A DNA stretch of 44,050 bases from Planctomycetia bacterium TMED53. Lineage in GTDB: Bacteria > Planctomycetota > UBA8108 > UBA1146. Below the pieces are notes generated by a model. That model worked only from the letters and a program-made list of their open reading frames with translations, had not been told where the DNA came from and searched no databases. A program made the position numbers and the translations under genes. This document shows, in pieces, positions 9,268 to 18,685 of the stretch (its first letter is position 1; the number at the start of each line of letters is the position of its first letter). The stretch is from NCBI GenBank assembly GCA_002167285.1, contig NHDG01000074.1, positions 1 to 44,050 of the forward strand. The letters run 5' to 3'.

Positions 9268-9298
9268 TGCCGTGCTACGCCAAAAGCGTAACACGGCA
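9268..9298. terminator. Hairpin between convergent lysC and gcvP
   Basis: Arms 9268-9280 and 9286-9298 (TGCCGTGCTACGC and complement) form a 13-bp stem with one C-A mismatch and loop CAAAA. On the minus strand it is followed by TTTTC, on the plus strand by a weak tail. It probably serves as a shared terminator, better for gcvP than for the threonine operon. Confidence 0.6.
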
Positions 9299-9322
9299 AA
9301 TGTAAAACTATTGAAGGCCCCT

Positions 9323-12223
9323 TTAGGGAGTGTCGGAGTATTCCTCTACCGGCGGGCAAGAACACACGAGGTTTCGGTCACCGTATGCTTGATCGACTCT
9401 CGCAACAGCAGGCCAAAACTTATTAATACGAGTATGCGCACTGGGGAATGCAGCAACTTCTCGGGTGTACGGGTGATCCCACTCATCGGTTATTACGACA
9501 GCTGCTGTATGCGGAGCATTGCAAAGAGGATTGTCATCCGCTGGTAAATCACCGTTCTGTACTGATTTTGCCTCAGCATGAATTCCACGCATCGCTTCGA
9601 CAAATCGGTCGAGTTCTTTTCGCGGTTCACTCTCAGTTGGTTCGACCATCAATGTCCCAGCGACTGGCCATGACATCGTTGGTGCATGAAAACCGTAATC
9701 GATCAATCTCTTCGCCACGTCGTCGACGGTGATACCCGCCTCCGACTTCAACACTCGCGTATCGACGATGCACTCATGGGCGACCAGGCCATTTTCTCCT
9801 TTGAACAGAATCGGGTAGAGGCCTTCCAAAGAAGAGGCGAGGTAGTTCGCAGACAAAATCGCGATACGAGTGGCATGAAGCAGACCTGGGGTCCCCATCA
9901 TACGAATGTAGGCGTAACTGATCGGCAAAATCGTGGCACTACCGAAAGGTGCGGCAGAAATCGCACCGATTCCTTGGTCTCCCCCGGTGCTTCTCAGCGG
10001 ATGCCCAGGAAGGAATGGTGACAAATGTGCTGCGACGCCGATGGGGCCAACACCTGGGCCCCCTCCCCCGTGGGGAATACAGAAGGTCTTGTGAAGATTC
10101 AGATGACATACGTCGGCACCAAAATCGCCTGGTCTGCAAATTCCAACCATGGCATTCATATTTGCACCGTCGAGATAAACCTGGCCTCCCGCTTCGTGCA
10201 CCATGTCACAGATATCGCGGATTGAGGTCTCGAAGACACCATGGGTTGAGGGGTAGGTCACCATCAATGCTGAGAGCTGCTCTCGATGACTCTCTACTTT
10301 CGCCTTCAAATCGTCTAAATCGATGTTGCCGGCATCATCGCAGCCCACCACCACAACCTTCATGCCAGCCATGATCGCGCTAGCAGGGTTAGTGCCGTGA
10401 GCGGATTGCGGAATGATGCACACGTCACGGTGATCTTCCCCGCGGGACTGATGATAAGCTCTGATCACCATCAACCCTGAATACTCTCCCTGAGATCCGG
10501 CATTGGGCATCATCGTCACTCGATCAAAACCGGTGATCTCCGAAAGCCATTGGTCAAGGCGATCGATCAAGACCTGATATCCTTTGGTTTGTTCTTCAGG
10601 TGCAAACGGATGAATCCCTGCAAATCCTGGATAAAGGATTGGGAACATTTCCGTTGCCGCATTCAGCTTCATCGTGCAAGAACCCAAAGGGATCATCGCT
10701 GCATTAAGGGCGAGATCACGGGTTTCGAGCTGATGCATGTAGCGCATCAGCTCGGTTTCACTGCGGTGAGAGTGAAAGACCGGGTGCTCGAGGAACGCAC
10801 TTTTGCGTGCGTGGATCTCTGGCAGCTCTAGATCTACTGAGCTCGCTAACGCATCTAAATCGAGAGATCCTGCTGTCGCTCCAAAGATTTCCAAAATTGA
10901 CAACAGATCTTCCCTGAGCGTCGTTTCATCGACCGTGATCCCTATCGAGCCATCTTCGTAGCAACGGAAGTTTCGATTCGCAGACTCACTGCGATTTCTA
11001 ACTTCAGTCGCTCCCAAATTCGCGGGAACAACCTTGACCGTATCGAAGCGAACAGTCTCAAAGACGTCGTGCCCCAGATCGGTAAGCCCGCGCGCCAAAA
11101 TCTCTGTTTGCAGGCGCACTTTGTTGGCAATCCTGCGCAATCCTTCAGGCCCATGGTGAACCGCATACATCCCCGCACAAACGGCCAATAGCACCTGCGC
11201 AGTGCAGATATTACTCGTCGCCTTATCCCTACGAATGTGCTGCTCACGCGTCTGCAATGCGAGCCGCAGCGCTTCCTTGCCTTGAGCATCCTTCGATACT
11301 CCAACGAGTCGGCCAGGCAGTTGTCGCTGATGCTTTTCAAGGGTGGCAAGATATGCGGCATGGGGACCACCGAATCCCATCGGGATTCCGAAACGCTGCG
11401 TCGAACCGACTGCGACGTCTGCGCCCATCTCACCAGGAGGAGTCAGCAGGGTCAGGGAAAGAGGATCTGCTGCGACTACTACCATCGCTCCGACCTCATG
11501 TGCCCTGGCACTGATGCCATTCAGATCGACGATCCGACCATCGGTGTCAGGGTACTGCAACAGCACTCCAAAACACCTGGCAGGGAAGGTGAAGTCTTCG
11601 TGATCACCAACGACGATTTCGATCCCCAATGGCTCTGCCCGAGATTGAACAATCTCGATGGTTTGCGGGTGGCACTTCTCAGAAACAAAGAAGAGGTCGC
11701 AATCTTTTCCGCGGCGCGCCTTGTCTTGAATTCGATGGCACATCGTCATCGCTTCTGCAGCTGCGGTTCCCTCGTCGAGCATCGAGGCGTTGGCGACTTC
11801 CATTCCAGTGAGGTCACACACCATCGTTTGGAAATTCAAAAGAGCTTCCAGTCGCCCTTGGCTAATCTCAGGTTGGTATGGAGTATAAGCCGTATACCAG
11901 CCCGGAGATTCGAGGATTCCCCGCTGAATCGCCGGAGGAGTGATGCAATCGTGATAACCGGTTCCGATGTGTGAACGGAACTGCTCATTGGTCGTAGCCA
12001 GATCTTGGAGTTCTTTGAGAACCTCCGCTTCCGTCGCGGGATCTGGGAGCGATAAGTCCTTGCCCAATCGGATCGATTCGGGAACTGCCCGGTCGATCAA
12101 GCTTTCCAGGGAATCGACTCCGATCACCTTGAGCATGTCGGCGATATCTGCCTCACGAGGCCCCACGTGTCGATCTCTGAAAAGATCCCCGGAATCCAGA
12201 AGTCGGGTCATTTGATCTGTCAT
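9323..12223 (-). CDS. gcvP: Glycine dehydrogenase (decarboxylating), P-protein
   Basis: This is the PLP-dependent P-protein of the glycine cleavage system. It decarboxylates glycine and passes the aminomethyl group to lipoyl GcvH. The 966-residue single chain is the fused (alpha2-type) form. It has [17 protein letters not shown] at the N-terminus, the family motif [20 protein letters not shown], and the PLP-lysine motif [18 protein letters not shown] near residue 700. The ATG at 12223 has GGAGGG 5 nt upstream and matches the usual start; the frame opens further upstream but without a ribosome site. No gcvT, gcvH or gcvL accompanies it. No glycine riboswitch signature was recognised in the 5' leader. 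Confidence 0.97.
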   Translation of the reverse strand: MTDQMTRLLDSGDLFRDRHVGPREADIADMLKVIGVDSLESLIDRAVPESIRLGKDLSLPDPATEAEVLKELQDLATTNEQFRSHIGTGYHDCITPPAIQRGILESPGWYTAYTPYQPEISQGRLEALLNFQTMVCDLTGMEVANASMLDEGTAAAEAMTMCHRIQDKARRGKDCDLFFVSEKCHPQTIEIVQSRAEPLGIEIVVGDHEDFTFPARCFGVLLQYPDTDGRIVDLNGISARAHEVGAMVVVAADPLSLTLLTPPGEMGADVAVGSTQRFGIPMGFGGPHAAYLATLEKHQRQLPGRLVGVSKDAQGKEALRLALQTREQHIRRDKATSNICTAQVLLAVCAGMYAVHHGPEGLRRIANKVRLQTEILARGLTDLGHDVFETVRFDTVKVVPANLGATEVRNRSESANRNFRCYEDGSIGITVDETTLREDLLSILEIFGATAGSLDLDALASSVDLELPEIHARKSAFLEHPVFHSHRSETELMRYMHQLETRDLALNAAMIPLGSCTMKLNAATEMFPILYPGFAGIHPFAPEEQTKGYQVLIDRLDQWLSEITGFDRVTMMPNAGSQGEYSGLMVIRAYHQSRGEDHRDVCIIPQSAHGTNPASAIMAGMKVVVVGCDDAGNIDLDDLKAKVESHREQLSALMVTYPSTHGVFETSIRDICDMVHEAGGQVYLDGANMNAMVGICRPGDFGADVCHLNLHKTFCIPHGGGGPGVGPIGVAAHLSPFLPGHPLRSTGGDQGIGAISAAPFGSATILPISYAYIRMMGTPGLLHATRIAILSANYLASSLEGLYPILFKGENGLVAHECIVDTRVLKSEAGITVDDVAKRLIDYGFHAPTMSWPVAGTLMVEPTESEPRKELDRFVEAMRGIHAEAKSVQNGDLPADDNPLCNAPHTAAVVITDEWDHPYTREVAAFPSAHTRINKFWPAVARVDQAYGDRNLVCSCPPVEEYSDTP

Positions 12224-12256
12224 GAAATCCCTCCGGCTTTCCGTATACCACCTGTG

Positions 12257-12277
12257 CTTGAGGTTCCTTTCCTCAAG
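12257..12277 (-). promoter_or_regulatory. Small hairpin in gcvP leader
   Basis: CTTGAGG and CCTCAAG form a perfect 7-bp stem with a 7-nt loop about 35 nt upstream of the gcvP start. It may be part of the mRNA leader; no regulator is implied. Confidence 0.35.
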
Positions 12278-12468
12278 GCATCTTCTGGTAGCTACTTTAC
12301 TCATAATACAAGTTAACAGCCCCCCTTTCCCCGGCAACCGAACCGGGATTGAACGGTGGCATCCTTGCTCACTGAGGGCTCTAATGCCCGATCAATTCGA
12401 TCGACGGGAAGCTGAGGGACCACAGATAGGGCCCTTCTGGTAAGAAACACAGAGAGCAGGATCCGTTT

Positions 12469-14106
12469 ATGGAAAACCACATTTTCAACCCCGGAACTCC
12501 CGACAACGAACCTATCCTCGACTACGCTCCCGGATCAAAGGAGCGCGCCTCCCTCGAATCTCGATTCGATTCGATGGCGGGCGAGGTTCCCGAGATCCCT
12601 TGCATCGTCGGGGGAAAAGAAATTTTCACCGGCGAAATCCGTGAACAACGCTCCCCCCATGATCACAGCCATGTAATCGCACGTTGGCATTGCGCGACTC
12701 CCGAAGTTGTTCAACAAGCCATCGCCGCCGCTCAAACTGCATGGAAAGACTGGTCAGCGGCTTCCCAGCAAGTCCGTTCTGCAGTCATGGAACGGGCAGC
12801 TGTTCTCCTGCAGGGGAGTCATTGGCGCAATGAAATCAATGCCTCGACGATGTTGGGGCAATCAAAGACAGTCTTTCAGTCAGAGATTGATGCTGCTTGC
12901 GAGTTGATCGACTTCTTTCGTTTCAACAACTACTACGCACTTGAACAAATCCCCTTGGAGCAGCCGCCGATCAACCCTCCTGGCATTTGGAACCACGTCG
13001 ATCACCGCCCACTCGAAGGTTACGTTTATGCGGTAACTCCCTTCAACTTCACTTCGATAGCGGCAAATCTATGCTGTGCCCCTGCCCTCATGGGCAACAC
13101 GGTGGTTTGGAAGCCTTCCGAGCATTCCGTTCTCTCCAATTGGGTATCGATGAAGCTCATGGAGGAAGCTGGGTTACCGGCTGGCGTGATCAACTTCGTA
13201 CCTGGCGATCCTGTCGCAGTGACCCATGAAGCGTTGTCCAATCAGGACTTCGCCGGAATCCATTACACGGGTTCAACTCAGATCTTCCGCCAACTTTGGC
13301 AACAGATCGCAGGCAACCTTGAAAACTACCGCAATTATCCGAGGATCGTTGGCGAGACTGGCGGCAAAGACTTCATCTTCGCTGATCCGAGTGCCCACCT
13401 TGAGGCGTTGAGTGCAGCGACGATTCGCGGTGCATTTGAGTACCAAGGGCAAAAGTGTTCGGCAGCAAGTCGACTTTACGCGCCAAAATCACTCTGGCCC
13501 CAACTAAAGGAATCTTTGGTAGAAACAACTCGATCCATCCCCATGGGAGACGTTCGCGACTTTAGCAACTTTATGGGTGCAGTCATTCATCGTGGTGCGT
13601 TTGAACGCAATCGTGATGCCATCGAGCGTGCTCGTGAAAACTCGAATTGCGAAATCATCTGCGGTGGTGAGTGTGACGATTCAAAGGGATGGTTTGTCAG
13701 CCCAACGATCATCGAGTGCCAAGATCCAAAGTCCGAAACGATGGAAACAGAACTCTTCGGGCCAGTGTTGTCGGTCCATGTTTATGAAGATGATCAAATT
13801 GAAGAAACCCTCGACTTGGTCGATTCGACCAGTCCCTATGCACTGACGGGGGCGGTCTTCTCTTCCGACCGGTTGGCAGCCGACAAAGTTTCAAATCGAT
13901 TGCGCTACAGCGCGGGCAACTTTTATATCAACGACAAGCCAACGGGCGCAGTGGTCGGCCAACAGCCCTTTGGTGGAGCTCGAGCATCCGGTACCGATGA
14001 CAAAGCAGGCTCAGCTTTGAATCTATTGCGCTGGATCGCCCCCCGCACCGTGAAAGAAAACTTGGCCCCCCCGACTGATCACCGCTATCCGCATATGGGA
14101 AGCTAA
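12469..14106 (+). CDS. Delta-1-pyrroline-5-carboxylate dehydrogenase (ALDH4A1-like)
   Basis: The 545-residue aldehyde dehydrogenase oxidises P5C/glutamate semialdehyde to glutamate, the second step of proline catabolism. It carries VYAVTPFNFTSIAANLCCAP near residue 190, IHYTGSTQIFRQLWQQI, the catalytic Glu motif IVGETGGKDF near 295, and the nucleophile Cys330 in YQGQKCSAASRLY. Length and the GQQPFGGARASGTDDKAG C-terminus resemble the single-domain P5CDH group typified by ALDH4A1 rather than the PutA fusion. No proline dehydrogenase is adjacent. Its nearest downstream gene, an Rrf2 regulator, has its own operator-like leader and may be independent. Confidence 0.93.
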   Translation: MENHIFNPGTPDNEPILDYAPGSKERASLESRFDSMAGEVPEIPCIVGGKEIFTGEIREQRSPHDHSHVIARWHCATPEVVQQAIAAAQTAWKDWSAASQQVRSAVMERAAVLLQGSHWRNEINASTMLGQSKTVFQSEIDAACELIDFFRFNNYYALEQIPLEQPPINPPGIWNHVDHRPLEGYVYAVTPFNFTSIAANLCCAPALMGNTVVWKPSEHSVLSNWVSMKLMEEAGLPAGVINFVPGDPVAVTHEALSNQDFAGIHYTGSTQIFRQLWQQIAGNLENYRNYPRIVGETGGKDFIFADPSAHLEALSAATIRGAFEYQGQKCSAASRLYAPKSLWPQLKESLVETTRSIPMGDVRDFSNFMGAVIHRGAFERNRDAIERARENSNCEIICGGECDDSKGWFVSPTIIECQDPKSETMETELFGPVLSVHVYEDDQIEETLDLVDSTSPYALTGAVFSSDRLAADKVSNRLRYSAGNFYINDKPTGAVVGQQPFGGARASGTDDKAGSALNLLRWIAPRTVKENLAPPTDHRYPHMGS

Positions 14107-14274
14107 CGCTAAATGCTTTCAGTTTGCCGGTCAGAGCGCCAGCCCTATAGCGGACGCACGTGTCCACTATTGTTTCTGAACTTTACCCTCTTTAATCCGA
14201 TTCTCAGTCGAGCAGGGGTGTCCAAGGTGTACTTTTGAATTCATGGAAGAGTCTGCCAGGAAGCAGGCGACTGT

Positions 14275-14314
14275 TTTTCTGAGGCCCACTCAGATTTTCT
14301 GAGGCCCATTCAGA
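14275..14314 (+). promoter_or_regulatory. Tandem 20-bp operator-like repeats upstream of Rrf2 gene
   Basis: Two adjacent 20-bp copies (14275-14294 and 14295-14314) differ by one base. Each holds an inverted repeat CTGAG-GCCCA-CTCAG (second copy TTCAG). The 20-bp period puts both sites on nearly the same helix face. They end 34 bp before the start of the Rrf2 gene, so an autoregulatory operator pair is a natural reading (inference). Confidence 0.6.
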
Positions 14315-14348
14315 GAGACTGGTTTTTGATATCCTAGAAAGTCAATCG

Positions 14349-14846
14349 ATGACTCACTTGTACTCCCGCGGAATTGAATACGCTCTACGCTGCCTTCAAT
14401 TGATGGCTCAAAATCCTGCGATTCCAAGAACTGTTGTTGAATTATGTGAAGAAGCGAATCTTCCCGAGCATTTCACGCGCAAGATGCTTCAACCTCTCGT
14501 CCGTGCCGGATACCTCAAGAGTAATCGGGGACCGGGTGGCGGCTTCCTCTTTGCAGTTCCTCCAGAACAGATCTCTTTAAAAAATGTGGTCGAGGGAATC
14601 GAAGGAAAATCGCGCAAAAAATATTGTCTGCTTGGTGGAAGTGCACCTCCCCCACTTGAGCAAAAGTGGGCAGAGATCTGGGACCTCTCGGAAAAACTAC
14701 TCGAAACGACGACTGTCGCTGACCTGATCAAAGGCTGGGATGGAACCGATCGAATGGAAGGAGGCGATGCCTCCAACGTCTCCACCTTTGAAATGCCCAG
14801 CGCAGAGGCCAGTGATCGTGGAAGACGTTACCTTCCTCGTAACTAA
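14349..14846 (+). CDS. Rrf2-family transcriptional regulator lacking the Cys triad
   Basis: The 165-residue protein begins with the typical Rrf2 winged-helix N-terminus (YSRGIEYALRCLQLMAQNP). It continues with the recognition region NLPEHFTRKMLQPLVRAGYL and the wing SNRGPGGGFLFAVPPEQISL. Fe-S-binding relatives such as IscR and NsrR have three Cys after this point; here only one (KKYCLLGG) occurs, so iron-sulphur ligation of the usual kind is unlikely. The C-terminal 35 residues are polar and unlike the family. No strong ribosome site is seen. A strong bidirectional terminator follows. Confidence 0.9.
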   Translation: MTHLYSRGIEYALRCLQLMAQNPAIPRTVVELCEEANLPEHFTRKMLQPLVRAGYLKSNRGPGGGFLFAVPPEQISLKNVVEGIEGKSRKKYCLLGGSAPPPLEQKWAEIWDLSEKLLETTTVADLIKGWDGTDRMEGGDASNVSTFEMPSAEASDRGRRYLPRN

Positions 14847-14869
14847 CCCAGCTCTGTCCTAAAAAAATA

Positions 14870-14902
14870 CGGTCGCCGAAACCCGGCGACCGCATTTTTT
14901 TT
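14870..14902. terminator. Bidirectional rho-independent terminator
   Basis: CGGTCGCCG and CGGCGACCG form a perfect 9-bp GC-rich stem with a 5-nt loop. It is flanked by seven A on the left (14861-14867) and eight T on the right (14895-14902). It can end the Rrf2 transcript on plus and the isomerase transcript on minus. Confidence 0.92.
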
Positions 14903-14938
14903 GTCTTCATAGCAAAGGAAATGATCCGCTGCACGCAG

Positions 14939-15961
14939 TCATTGACCGGTCGTGGGCTCTTGGATCCCTTCCCTCAATAGGTCAACCATTCTTACAATCC
15001 CTCGCGGTTTCCCATCATCCTCAAGAACTACCAATGAGGTGATCCGATGATCTCTCATGAGCCCCAGCGCTTCTGCAGCCAAACTCTCTGCAGTGATCGT
15101 CACTGGAGCAGGAGTCTCCGAATCTTCCCTACGACTGTTCTGCCATGCCTGGGCAACACTTAGCTGCAAAGGCGATTCGCATTGGGAAAGCAGTCTTCGT
15201 AAATCACCGTCAGTAAATACACCCTTGAAAACCCCCGCAGAATCGACGACACAGGCAAGGCCTAGCCCTTTGCTATTCATCTCCAGAAGAAGATCTGGCA
15301 CCGAAGATTCTTCATCGATCACCGGCAGCTGATCCCCCTCGTGAAGAAGATCATCACAACGAACCAGCAGTCGACGACCGAGTGAACCTTCTGGGTGAAA
15401 ACGGGCGAATTGCTCAGCAGTAAATCCCCTCGCATCGAGAAGACTCATGGCAAGCGCGTCAGCCACTGCCAATTGCATGACAGCACTTGTCGTTGGTGCT
15501 AATGCAAGAGGCCCCGCTTCGCCAACAACAGGGATTTGAACCACAACACTGCTCAATCTTGCGATCGGAGAATCCAACGACTCACAAATGGAAATAATCT
15601 CTCCACCGATACGCTTGAAATGCTTGAGAAAACGAACCAGCTCTTCAGTGTGACCGCTCTTTGACAAAGCGATCAGCACATCTTCCTGGCCCACGACTCC
15701 GAGATCTCCATGGAGGGCCTCGATCGGATGGAGAAACAACGCAGGAGTCCCAGTACTGGCCAAGGTACCCGCTACCTTTTGGGCAATACTCCCGCTTTTG
15801 CCGACACCGGAGACCAACACTCTGCCGGCAGTAGAAGCCAACATTTTCACGGCATCTTCAAAATCGGATCCCAGGGATTGTGCCAGCGCTTCGAGAGCCT
15901 TGGCTTCCTGCTCGATCACCTCACGGCCGATTCTTAGGCTGTCAGACACTTCGACCCTCAT
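14939..15961 (-). CDS. KpsF/GutQ-family sugar-phosphate isomerase (SIS + 2 CBS)
   Basis: Members interconvert ribulose-5-phosphate and arabinose-5-phosphate, the first step to KDO for lipopolysaccharide. The product has a SIS domain (VLVSGVGKSGSIAQKVAGTL, then ALHGDLG and IALSKSGHTEELVRFLKHF) and the HPEGSLGRRLL hinge. Two CBS domains fill about residues 200-335 (VFKGVFTDGDLRRLL; HRITSLVVLEDDGKPRGIV). I chose the ATG at 15961, giving 340 residues, because the family start aligns there. GAGGAGGGA sits farther upstream, next to a possible GTG at 15979. The gene presence suggests a KDO-containing outer membrane, but no other KDO gene is in view. Confidence 0.92.
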   Translation of the reverse strand: MRVEVSDSLRIGREVIEQEAKALEALAQSLGSDFEDAVKMLASTAGRVLVSGVGKSGSIAQKVAGTLASTGTPALFLHPIEALHGDLGVVGQEDVLIALSKSGHTEELVRFLKHFKRIGGEIISICESLDSPIARLSSVVVQIPVVGEAGPLALAPTTSAVMQLAVADALAMSLLDARGFTAEQFARFHPEGSLGRRLLVRCDDLLHEGDQLPVIDEESSVPDLLLEMNSKGLGLACVVDSAGVFKGVFTDGDLRRLLSQCESPLQLSVAQAWQNSRREDSETPAPVTITAESLAAEALGLMRDHRITSLVVLEDDGKPRGIVRMVDLLREGIQEPTTGQ

Positions 15962-16133
15962 TTCCCTGGCTGCAAGCACTCCCTCCTCTGGGGACGGATG
16001 CCGACAGCGTTGGCGCAACGCCAATGGTTACAAGAATAGCGGCAACATCACCCAGAAAGACAGAAAAAGGGCCTCAAGTCCTGCTGCCACAGTGCCGATC
16101 TATCACTAAGTGGAGATTTTAGGCGGAGGATCC

Positions 16134-16520
16134 ATGGATACGGAAAAGACACCAGAACCACGCGAGGATGGCTTTAACACCACCTCCAAGCCAACGGCAA
16201 ACCCAAGCCGTGAGCAGCAGTGGCGAGAAATTGTCAGTCAACCGCCACAACTTCTGCCCGTGCAGTCGATCCCTGCTCCGGTAACCCCTGCTCCGATAAC
16301 CCCAGCTCCGGAAATTCCTGCACCTAAACCAGCTCTACCCACCGAAGAAGAACCCATTCCACAGTCACCGATCAGTGCTCCGATCAGTGCCCCGGAATAC
16401 ACACACACAAGACGCTGGATCTTGATCCTCTTCGTGACAGCGCTTTTGATCTTGCTAAGCCAAGGCGTCGCTGGAGACCCCAGTCCTTCCATCAATGTGA
16501 ATGACGTCCTTCAGCGCTAA
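16134..16520 (+). CDS. Small Pro-rich protein with C-terminal membrane anchor
   Basis: With the ATG at 16134 (GGAGGA 3 nt upstream) the product is 128 residues. About residues 45-90 are a Pro/Ala repeat region (VTPAPITPAPEIPAP and similar). A single hydrophobic segment RRWILILFVTALLILLSQG lies about 20 residues from the C-terminus, so the protein may be tail-anchored with a cytosolic proline-rich arm. A GTG at 16110 is an alternative start. The family is unrecognised. It is convergent with the helicase gene, 40 bp away. Confidence 0.7.
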   Translation: MDTEKTPEPREDGFNTTSKPTANPSREQQWREIVSQPPQLLPVQSIPAPVTPAPITPAPEIPAPKPALPTEEEPIPQSPISAPISAPEYTHTRRWILILFVTALLILLSQGVAGDPSPSINVNDVLQR

Positions 16521-16560
16521 ATAAATAACCCCGGTTTAATCTAATCTCAAAATCTCACCC

Positions 16561-18582
16561 CTACTGATCTGCCAACTGTTGGCGAAGTTGAGCAAGTCGA
16601 GATCTTGCTTCCTCTCCGGTAACCGGCGGTCGATCCTCTTCCCGAATCTCCTCCTTCAAGATCATTCCCTCAGGAATTTCAGCTAGAAAGCGACTCTCTT
16701 CGCATTCCATGTCTCGGCCAGCCCTTCGACGAGTACGTGCCATCGACATGTGCAATTGATCCATCGCCCGTGTCATTGCGACGTACATCAATCTGCGCTC
16801 TTCCTCTTCCCCCTTTTCCGGATCCTCCGCTATCGCTCTTCGATGGGGAATCAATCCATCTTCAACACCGACGAGATGGACCACAGGAAATTCCAATCCT
16901 TTAGCTCCATGAAAAGTCATCAGCGTCAGAACCTCACCCCCGTTTTCAGCGTCTTTGTCAGAGTCGAGGGAGATCTCCCGTAACCATTGATCCAGTTTTC
17001 CTTGACCGTGATTCCCTTCAAACCTGGCGACTGACTCGTATAACCCTTCAACGGCAGTTCTTCGAGCTTCCAGATCTGCCGCATCCCCTGCTGAAATCTC
17101 CTTCAGATGAGAATCGTAATCGACCTGTTCAAGAACCTTCACTAGAGCAAACTTCCCATCGTGATTAAGCTCTGCCCGTGATTCTTTCAGCGCAGTCATC
17201 AGCTTGATTGCCCCTTTTTGCCCAGCTGGGGAAGCCGCACTCATCAACTCGTCATTTTCCAAGACCGCCTGCACAGACAACCCCCGATTTCTCGAAATTT
17301 CATCGATCACTTCGCGAGCAGCTTTTCCAAAACCTCTCTTGGGAACATTGAGGATACGCAGAAGAGCAATATCATCTTCAGGAAAGACCAACGCTCGCAG
17401 AAACGAAAGTGCATCCTTAATTTCCCTGCGATCAAAGTAGCTGCGACCTCCGATGATCGTGTAAGGGATGTCATAAAACCGGAGCTTTTCTTCAAAGGGT
17501 CGAGCTTGGATCGCTGACCGTAGCAAGATGGCCTGCTTTGCCAGCGATAAACCCATCTGGCGAGACTTATGCACCATCGATACCACCGATGAGGCTTCCT
17601 CTTGTTCACCGTCATAGATCGATAACCGTATCGGATCTCCAGCTCCCCTCATCGAAACGAGTCTCTTTGAATGCCGCCGTGGGTTTTTTGCGATGACTTC
17701 ATTCGCAGCATCCAGAATCGAAGATACCGATCGATAGTTACTTTCCAATGTGACCACATGTGCCGTAGGAAAATCCTTATTAAAGGAAAGAATTTTTTCG
17801 ACTTCTGCACCCCTGAATGCATAGATGGATTGATCGTCATCTCCGACGACACAAAGGTTTTGCCTATCGTCGACCAATGCCCTAGCAAATCGATATTGGG
17901 CAGAATTGGTATCTTGATACTCATCGATCAAGAGATGGTCAAACTTCTGCTGCCAGCGGCTTCTGACCTCCGGATTATTTTCCAATAGCAGAACAGGGAG
18001 GTGAATTAAGTCGTCAAAATCGACTGCGTTGAACCCCCTCATTTTGTCTTTGTATCTAAGATACGCACGAGCTTGGAGCTCTTCGAGATCATCGACTGAG
18101 TTGTCCAAAGCCACTTCTGGAGAGATAAAATTCATCTTCCAACGGGAGATCTGTGCACGAACTGTATCGACGTCTTTTTCTGCAGCATTTAGACCACCGA
18201 TTTCACGAAGGATCTCCAGAAGAACAGATCTCGTATCGGAATCGTCATAGATGGGGAATCGTGACCTTATTCCGCAATGGCGATATTCCTCCCTGAGAAA
18301 TTGAAGCCCAAAACTGTGAAAGGTAGAGAGCAGAGGACTCGGATCGAGATCCGGGTACATCCTCTCGAGTCTCTCACGCATTTCCCTGGCAGCTTTATTG
18401 GTGAAGGTGAACCCCAAAATCCTGTCACCGGGCACAGATCTGCGAGCCATCAGGTGAGCCATTCGATAGGTGATCACCCGAGTTTTTCCTGTTCCTGCAC
18501 CTGCAAGGACCAAGAGAGGCCCATCACCATATTCGACGGCTTCACGCTGATGTTCATTCAAGAGAGAGAGATCAAGTCGCAT
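16561..18582 (-). CDS. UvrD/Rep/PcrA-type superfamily 1A DNA helicase
   Basis: This ATP-dependent 3'-5' DNA helicase of repair or fork restart has all SF1A motifs. These are the Q-motif LLNEHQREAVEY, Walker A GAGTGKTRVITY (K33), Walker B LLIDEYQDTNSAQYRF, VVGDDDQSIYAFRGAE, ESNYRSVSSIL, LMTFHGAKGLEFPVVHLVG, and MYVAMTRAMDQLHMSMA. The ATG at 18582 follows GGAGGAAAC and gives 673 residues, the size of E. coli Rep; a longer in-frame reading to 18747 is not supported. The short C-terminus without the usual PcrA/UvrD tail favours Rep, but the distinction is not certain. Confidence 0.94.
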   Translation of the reverse strand: MRLDLSLLNEHQREAVEYGDGPLLVLAGAGTGKTRVITYRMAHLMARRSVPGDRILGFTFTNKAAREMRERLERMYPDLDPSPLLSTFHSFGLQFLREEYRHCGIRSRFPIYDDSDTRSVLLEILREIGGLNAAEKDVDTVRAQISRWKMNFISPEVALDNSVDDLEELQARAYLRYKDKMRGFNAVDFDDLIHLPVLLLENNPEVRSRWQQKFDHLLIDEYQDTNSAQYRFARALVDDRQNLCVVGDDDQSIYAFRGAEVEKILSFNKDFPTAHVVTLESNYRSVSSILDAANEVIAKNPRRHSKRLVSMRGAGDPIRLSIYDGEQEEASSVVSMVHKSRQMGLSLAKQAILLRSAIQARPFEEKLRFYDIPYTIIGGRSYFDRREIKDALSFLRALVFPEDDIALLRILNVPKRGFGKAAREVIDEISRNRGLSVQAVLENDELMSAASPAGQKGAIKLMTALKESRAELNHDGKFALVKVLEQVDYDSHLKEISAGDAADLEARRTAVEGLYESVARFEGNHGQGKLDQWLREISLDSDKDAENGGEVLTLMTFHGAKGLEFPVVHLVGVEDGLIPHRRAIAEDPEKGEEEERRLMYVAMTRAMDQLHMSMARTRRRAGRDMECEESRFLAEIPEGMILKEEIREEDRPPVTGEEARSRLAQLRQQLADQ

Positions 18583-18685
18583 GTTTCCTCCGGCGGCTGA
18601 TCCTAGCCTCCGGATCGACTCCAGGCGAGGGTTGCCCGAGAAGAAGAGTTCGATGAAACTTTCAGAACCAGGAAAGGGCGACCAC

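Noticed and set aside
11237-11974. 245-codon open frame on plus, antisense to gcvP
   Set aside because: It lies wholly inside gcvP, which is conserved throughout on the minus strand. There is no ribosome site and no recognisable motif.
12224-12468. Glycine riboswitch upstream of gcvP
   Set aside because: No tandem glycine aptamer core motifs were seen in the leader; only a small hairpin is present.
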